Positions 6,146 to 8,801 of a stretch of DNA of 8,801 nt are shown here, one piece after another. A program made the translations under genes and the position numbers. The DNA lies in the NCBI GenBank assembly GCA_903889815.1, contig CAISYX010000155.1, positions 1-8,801 on the forward strand, given 5' to 3'. Numbering within the stretch: the stretch's first letter is position 1; every line of letters starts with the position of its first letter. The notes beneath the pieces were generated by a model that saw nothing but the letters and a program-made list of their open reading frames with translations, had not been told where the DNA came from and made no database searches. The stretch comes from an uncultured Gammaproteobacteria bacterium. GTDB taxonomy: Bacteria > Pseudomonadota > Gammaproteobacteria > Pseudomonadales > Pseudohongiellaceae.

Positions 6146-6910
6146 TCACCCCCGCTTGCGTGCAAGAAACGCCTGCATGATGGCCTGCGCCTCTTCGCTG
6201 TGCAGCAGGCGTGAGAAGTTCACCAGCTCAAGTGCGATGGTCTCGTCGATGGCGGCCTGCTGCGGGCGCTTCAACAGATGCTTGGACGTCTGCACCGCTT
6301 CGGCCGGCAAGGCCGCCAGCGCCTTCGCCCGCTCCAGTGCTCGGGGCAGCACCTGCGCCGCGGGCAGCACTTCATTGACCAGCGCGCACTCCCTTGCCTT
6401 TTCGGCACTGAAGCGCTCGCCAAGCAGAAGCAACTCTGCGGCACGCTGATGTCCCATGAGCAAGGGCGCCAGGTAGCTCGAGCCCGCTTCAGGGCACAGG
6501 CCCAGGCGCGCGAAGGGCAATTGCAGCCAGGCATCGTCGGCGGCATACACCAGGTCGCAGTGCATCAGCAGGGTGGTGCCGATGCCGACGGCCAGGCCGT
6601 TGACGGCGGCCACCAGTGGCTTGCGCGCGTGGGCGATGGCCTTCATGAACAGCACCGACGGCCGCTCGCCGCTGCGATCGTCGCTGCCCACAAAATCATT
6701 CACATCATTGCCGCTGGTAAAGCAGTCTTCCTCGCCCCGCAGCAGGATCACGCGGACCGCGGGATCGTTGTCGGCCATCCGGATGCCATTGGCCAGCGCA
6801 CGGTACATCTCGCCGGTGAGCGCATTCTTCTTGTCGGGGCGATGGATGTGCAGAATCTGCACGCCGCCGTCGCACGTGCTCAGAATGTGATTCTCGTCAG
6901 TTTCGCTCAT
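6146..6910 (-). CDS. Enoyl-CoA hydratase/isomerase family protein, isomerase-like
   Basis: A 254-residue crotonase-fold protein. The CoA-binding and oxyanion-hole segments are visible as RPDKKNAL (24-31), CFTSGNDVNDF (63-73) and VNGLAVGIGTTL (103-114). The residues at the two hydratase glutamate positions are different here (Thr in GIGTT, Phe133 in QLPFARLG). Instead Glu141 in GLCPEAGSSYLAP sits where delta3,delta2-enoyl-CoA isomerases have their single catalytic glutamate (SPEGCSSY in ECI2-type enzymes). I infer isomerisation of unsaturated acyl-CoA in beta-oxidation. The ATG at 6910 has GAGG 8 nt upstream. The frame stays open to 7072, but that extension runs through REP DNA and is unlike the family. 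It stands alone on its strand between two REP clusters. Confidence 0.87.
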   Translation of the reverse strand: MSETDENHILSTCDGGVQILHIHRPDKKNALTGEMYRALANGIRMADNDPAVRVILLRGEEDCFTSGNDVNDFVGSDDRSGERPSVLFMKAIAHARKPLVAAVNGLAVGIGTTLLMHCDLVYAADDAWLQLPFARLGLCPEAGSSYLAPLLMGHQRAAELLLLGERFSAEKARECALVNEVLPAAQVLPRALERAKALAALPAEAVQTSKHLLKRPQQAAIDETIALELVNFSRLLHSEEAQAIMQAFLARKRG

Positions 6911-6944
6911 TCTCAGATCCTCATGGTTGTGCCCGCGCAACTGT

Positions 6945-7012
6945 CCTGGCTGTGGGAGCGGGCCCTGGCAGTGAAAGCAAGCCCTGGCTGTGGGAGCGGG
7001 CTTGCCCGCGAA
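6945..7012 (+). repeat. REP cluster: one partial and one complete unit, forward
   Basis: The 19-bp CCTGGCTGTGGGAGCGGGC occurs at 6945-6963 and again at 6983-7001, a 38-bp period. The first copy is only a REP head (6951 on). The second continues into a complete REP (6989-7012): head TGTGGGAGC, stem GCGGGC/GCCCGC around a TT loop, tail GAA. The cluster begins 34 bp upstream of the isomerase start codon, where that gene's promoter would be expected. Confidence 0.85.
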
Positions 7013-7065
7013 CGACTTGCAGATTCTATCGGCCCCGGCCATCAGCCCTCCCGTTCTGCGGCTGC

Positions 7066-7137
7066 CCCGCACTCATCCTGAGTACCCTCATTTCGCCGGG
7101 AGCCACGGTCTCCCGGCTCACTCGGTGCGGGTCTTTT
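7066..7137 (+). terminator. Long structured hairpin ending in a T-run; possible small RNA or attenuator
   Basis: CCCGCAC (7066-7072) pairs with GTGCGGG (7125-7131), which is followed at once by TCTTTT (7132-7137). Inside, GAGT (7080-7083) pairs with ACTC (7120-7123) and GCCGGGAG (7095-7102) pairs with CTCCCGGC (7110-7117). An upstream ACTC (7071-7074) could instead pair with the same GAGT and break the outer stem, so two exclusive folds exist. The T-run is only on the plus strand. No confident promoter is seen upstream, and the element starts 250 nt before the fumarase ATG. It could be the 3' end of a small RNA, a leader terminator, or part of the REP-flanked unit. Confidence 0.4.
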
Positions 7138-7192
7138 ATGCCGCTGCACGGAAGGCCGGATGCCCGGGGCCTGGATGGGTGCCAGCGAAGAG

Positions 7193-7233
7193 TTCGCGGG
7201 CAAGCCCGCTCCCACAGCACGGCCGCTCCCACA
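7193..7233 (-). repeat. REP cluster: one complete and one partial unit, reverse
   Basis: Positions 7193-7216 are the exact 24-bp reverse complement of the REP at 6989-7012 (tail TTC, stem GCGGGC/GCCCGC, head GCTCCCACA). A second inverted head, GCTCCCACA, follows at 7225-7233. Together with the forward cluster this makes an inverted pair about 180 bp apart. Confidence 0.85.
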
Positions 7234-7241
7234 GCACTCTA

Positions 7242-7250
7242 TGCTAGAAT
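7242..7250 (+). promoter_or_regulatory. Extended -10 promoter for fumarase
   Basis: TGCTAGAAT combines an extended -10 TGn (7242-7244) with TAGAAT (7245-7250). Transcription would start near 7257, giving a leader of about 60 nt before the ATG at 7316. The -35 position (around 7222-7227, GCCGCT) is poor and lies at the edge of the inverted REP head, so the extended -10 would have to carry the promoter. Confidence 0.45.
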
Positions 7251-7315
7251 CCCGCACGCTTTCCACCACCCGGGCCCAGCGCCACACATCCATTTCGTAC
7301 AGGACGCGTGTTTCC

Positions 7316-8801
7316 ATGACTGTCATTCGCCAGGAAGACCTGATCCAGAGCGTTGCCGACGCCCTGCAATACATTTCCTACTACCATCCGCTGGATTTCA
7401 TCCAGGCTGTGAACGAAGCGTATGAGCGGGAAGAGTCTCTTGCCGCAAAAGACGCCATGGCACAAATCCTGATCAATTCACGGCTGTGTGCAGAGGGCAG
7501 GCGCCCAATCTGCCAGGACACTGGCATTGTGACAGTGTTCCTGAAGATCGGGATGAAGGTGCAGTGGGAGGGCGAGCTGAGCGTAGCAGACATGATCAAC
7601 GAAGGTGTGCGCCGCGCCTATCTGCACCCCGACAATGTGTTGCGCGCTTCGATCCTCAATGACCCGGCGGGCGCCCGCAAGAATACCAAAGACAACACCC
7701 CCGCCGTCATCCACATGGAAGTCGTACCCGGCCATGAGCTGGAAGTGACTGTCGCTGCGAAAGGCGGCGGCTCCGAGAACAAGGCCAAGTTGGTCATGCT
7801 CAATCCCAGCGACAGCATTGTGGACTGGGTGCTCAAGACAGTCCCCACCATGGGCGCTGGCTGGTGTCCTCCCGGCATGCTGGGCATCGGCATCGGCGGC
7901 ACTGCGGAGAAGGCCGCAGTACTCGCAAAGGAAGCACTGATGGACCCGATCGACATCCATGAGCTGCGCAAGCGCGGTCCGCAGAACCGCGTGGAAGAGC
8001 TGCGTCTGGAAATCATGGACAAGGTCAACGCGCTGGGAATCGGCGCTCAGGGACTGGGCGGTCTGACCACGGTGCTCGACATCAAGATCAAGGACTATCC
8101 CACGCACGCCGCGTCTCTTCCGGTAGCAATGATCCCCAATTGCGCCGCCACCCGTCATGCTCACTTTACTCTGGATGGCAGCGGTCCTGCCCATCTGGAG
8201 CCGCCGCGCCTGGAAGACTGGCCGCAGATCACGTGGGATGCCGGTCCACGCGCCCGCCGCGTGAATCTGGATACGGTCACTGCGGAAGACGTGGCACAGT
8301 GGCAGCCGGGTGAAACGCTGCTGCTCTGCGGCAGGATGCTGACTGGCCGTGATGCCGCCCACAAGCGCATGAGCGAGATGTTTGCCCGTGGAGAATCTCT
8401 GCCCGAAGGCGTGGATCTGCGCGGCAGGTTCATATACTACGTGGGCCCGGTTGACCCGGTGCGCGATGAAGTGATCGGACCAGCCGGCCCCACCACGGCT
8501 ACCCGCATGGACAAGTTCACGGAAGAGCTGCTCACGAAGACAGGCTTGCTGGGCATGATCGGCAAGGCGGAGCGGGGCCAGACAGCGATCGACGCCATCA
8601 AGAAGCACAAGGCCGTCTATCTGATGGCCGTTGGCGGCGCGGCCTATCTGGTGTCCAAAGCCATTCGCAAGGCGCGTATCGTGGCCTTTGCTGACCTGGG
8701 CATGGAAGCTATTCACGAGTTCGAGGTACAGGACATGCCGGTGACGGTGGCTGTAGACGTCAACGGCACGTCTGTACACAAGACCGGCCCGGTGGAATGG
8801 C
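7316..8801 (+). CDS. Fumarate hydratase class I, single chain (3' truncated by window end)
   Basis: The frame is open from the ATG at 7316 to the last base, giving 495 residues ending in HKTGPVEW. Single-chain class I fumarases are about 505-550 residues, so only about a dozen residues seem missing. These [4Fe-4S] enzymes interconvert fumarate and malate in the TCA cycle in the cytosol. The three cluster cysteines are visible: Cys66 in RRPICQDTGI, Cys184 in GAGWCPPGMLGIGIGG and Cys276 in IPNCAATRHAHF. Other conserved segments are KGGGSENKAK (149-158) in the alpha part and the C-terminal beta part with GRMLTGRDAAHKR, YYVGPVDPV, GPTTATRMDKF, MIGKAERG and FADLGMEAIHEFEVQDMPV. AGGA (7301-7304) lies 11 nt before the start. 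Such an iron-sulfur enzyme is superoxide-sensitive, which fits loosely with sodB nearby. Confidence 0.96.
   Translation, partial: MTVIRQEDLIQSVADALQYISYYHPLDFIQAVNEAYEREESLAAKDAMAQILINSRLCAEGRRPICQDTGIVTVFLKIGMKVQWEGELSVADMINEGVRRAYLHPDNVLRASILNDPAGARKNTKDNTPAVIHMEVVPGHELEVTVAAKGGGSENKAKLVMLNPSDSIVDWVLKTVPTMGAGWCPPGMLGIGIGGTAEKAAVLAKEALMDPIDIHELRKRGPQNRVEELRLEIMDKVNALGIGAQGLGGLTTVLDIKIKDYPTHAASLPVAMIPNCAATRHAHFTLDGSGPAHLEPPRLEDWPQITWDAGPRARRVNLDTVTAEDVAQWQPGETLLLCGRMLTGRDAAHKRMSEMFARGESLPEGVDLRGRFIYYVGPVDPVRDEVIGPAGPTTATRMDKFTEELLTKTGLLGMIGKAERGQTAIDAIKKHKAVYLMAVGGAAYLVSKAIRKARIVAFADLGMEAIHEFEVQDMPVTVAVDVNGTSVHKTGPVEW

Noticed and set aside
6911..7072. N-terminal extension of the isomerase to an upstream ATG
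   Set aside because: The added residues are translated REP DNA, and the ATG at 6910 has a proper GAGG ribosome binding site and a family-like start.
7095..7117. Hairpin loop containing ACGG as a guanidine-II (mini-ykkC) riboswitch
   Set aside because: That class needs two hairpins each with an ACGR tetraloop closed by C-G. Here there is one 7-nt loop and no partner hairpin.
7478..8779. 433-codon minus-strand open frame
   Set aside because: It is antisense to the fumarase frame, which carries all three cluster cysteines and runs off the window. The translated product has no recognisable motifs.

Overview
The window is a dense, roughly 60% GC stretch of bacterial chromosome. It most likely comes from a gammaproteobacterium near the Pseudomonadales. 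The support is a leuW-type tRNA-Leu(UAG) with an encoded CCA, a single-chain class I fumarase, an Fe-type superoxide dismutase, and intergenic REP sequences of the pseudomonad form (head TGTGGGAGC, stem GCGGGC/GCCCGC, tail GAA). The genus cannot be fixed from this sequence. Most of the window is core or housekeeping DNA with REP-rich gaps. No phage, integrase, insertion sequence or CRISPR is visible.

Left part (1-3313): a 5'-truncated VapC-like PIN-domain ribonuclease is followed by a small DUF3817-type membrane protein read from a TTG start. Facing them on the minus strand is a Tat-exported PhoX phosphatase, whose stop codon overlaps the DUF3817 stop by 4 nt. An Fe-superoxide dismutase (sodB) lies upstream of phoX on the same strand, separated from it by a 144-nt gap holding two strong inverted repeats.

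Middle part (3314-6145): a 200-bp divergent gap separates sodB from a plus-strand gene for an unrecognised one-pass membrane coiled-coil protein. Next comes a good sigma70 promoter driving tRNA-Leu(UAG). Only 34 nt beyond the tRNA, with no terminator between, are two genes in the same direction. The first encodes a VWA-domain protein with a MIDAS-like metal site. The second encodes a membrane-anchored protein with a short C-terminal J domain that closely resembles the mitochondrial import co-chaperone Pam18/Tim14. This VWA/J pair is the most system-like part of the window. The J gene's stop codon lies inside the first unit of a 14-bp tandem array built from REP head sequences and ending in one complete REP hairpin.

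Right part (6146-8801): an enoyl-CoA hydratase/isomerase-fold gene on the minus strand carries the catalytic glutamate of delta3,delta2-enoyl-CoA isomerases rather than the hydratase pair. A 405-bp gap follows, with REP units in inverted orientation on both sides of a long hairpin that ends in a T-run (possible small RNA or attenuator). An extended -10 promoter then leads into a class I [4Fe-4S] fumarase, whose last dozen or so codons run off the window.

Functionally the genes cover oxidative stress (sodB), phosphate scavenging (phoX), the TCA cycle (fumarase), fatty-acid oxidation (isomerase) and membrane protein quality control or assembly (VWA/J pair). Apart from the VWA/J pair they look like independent neighbours rather than one pathway.
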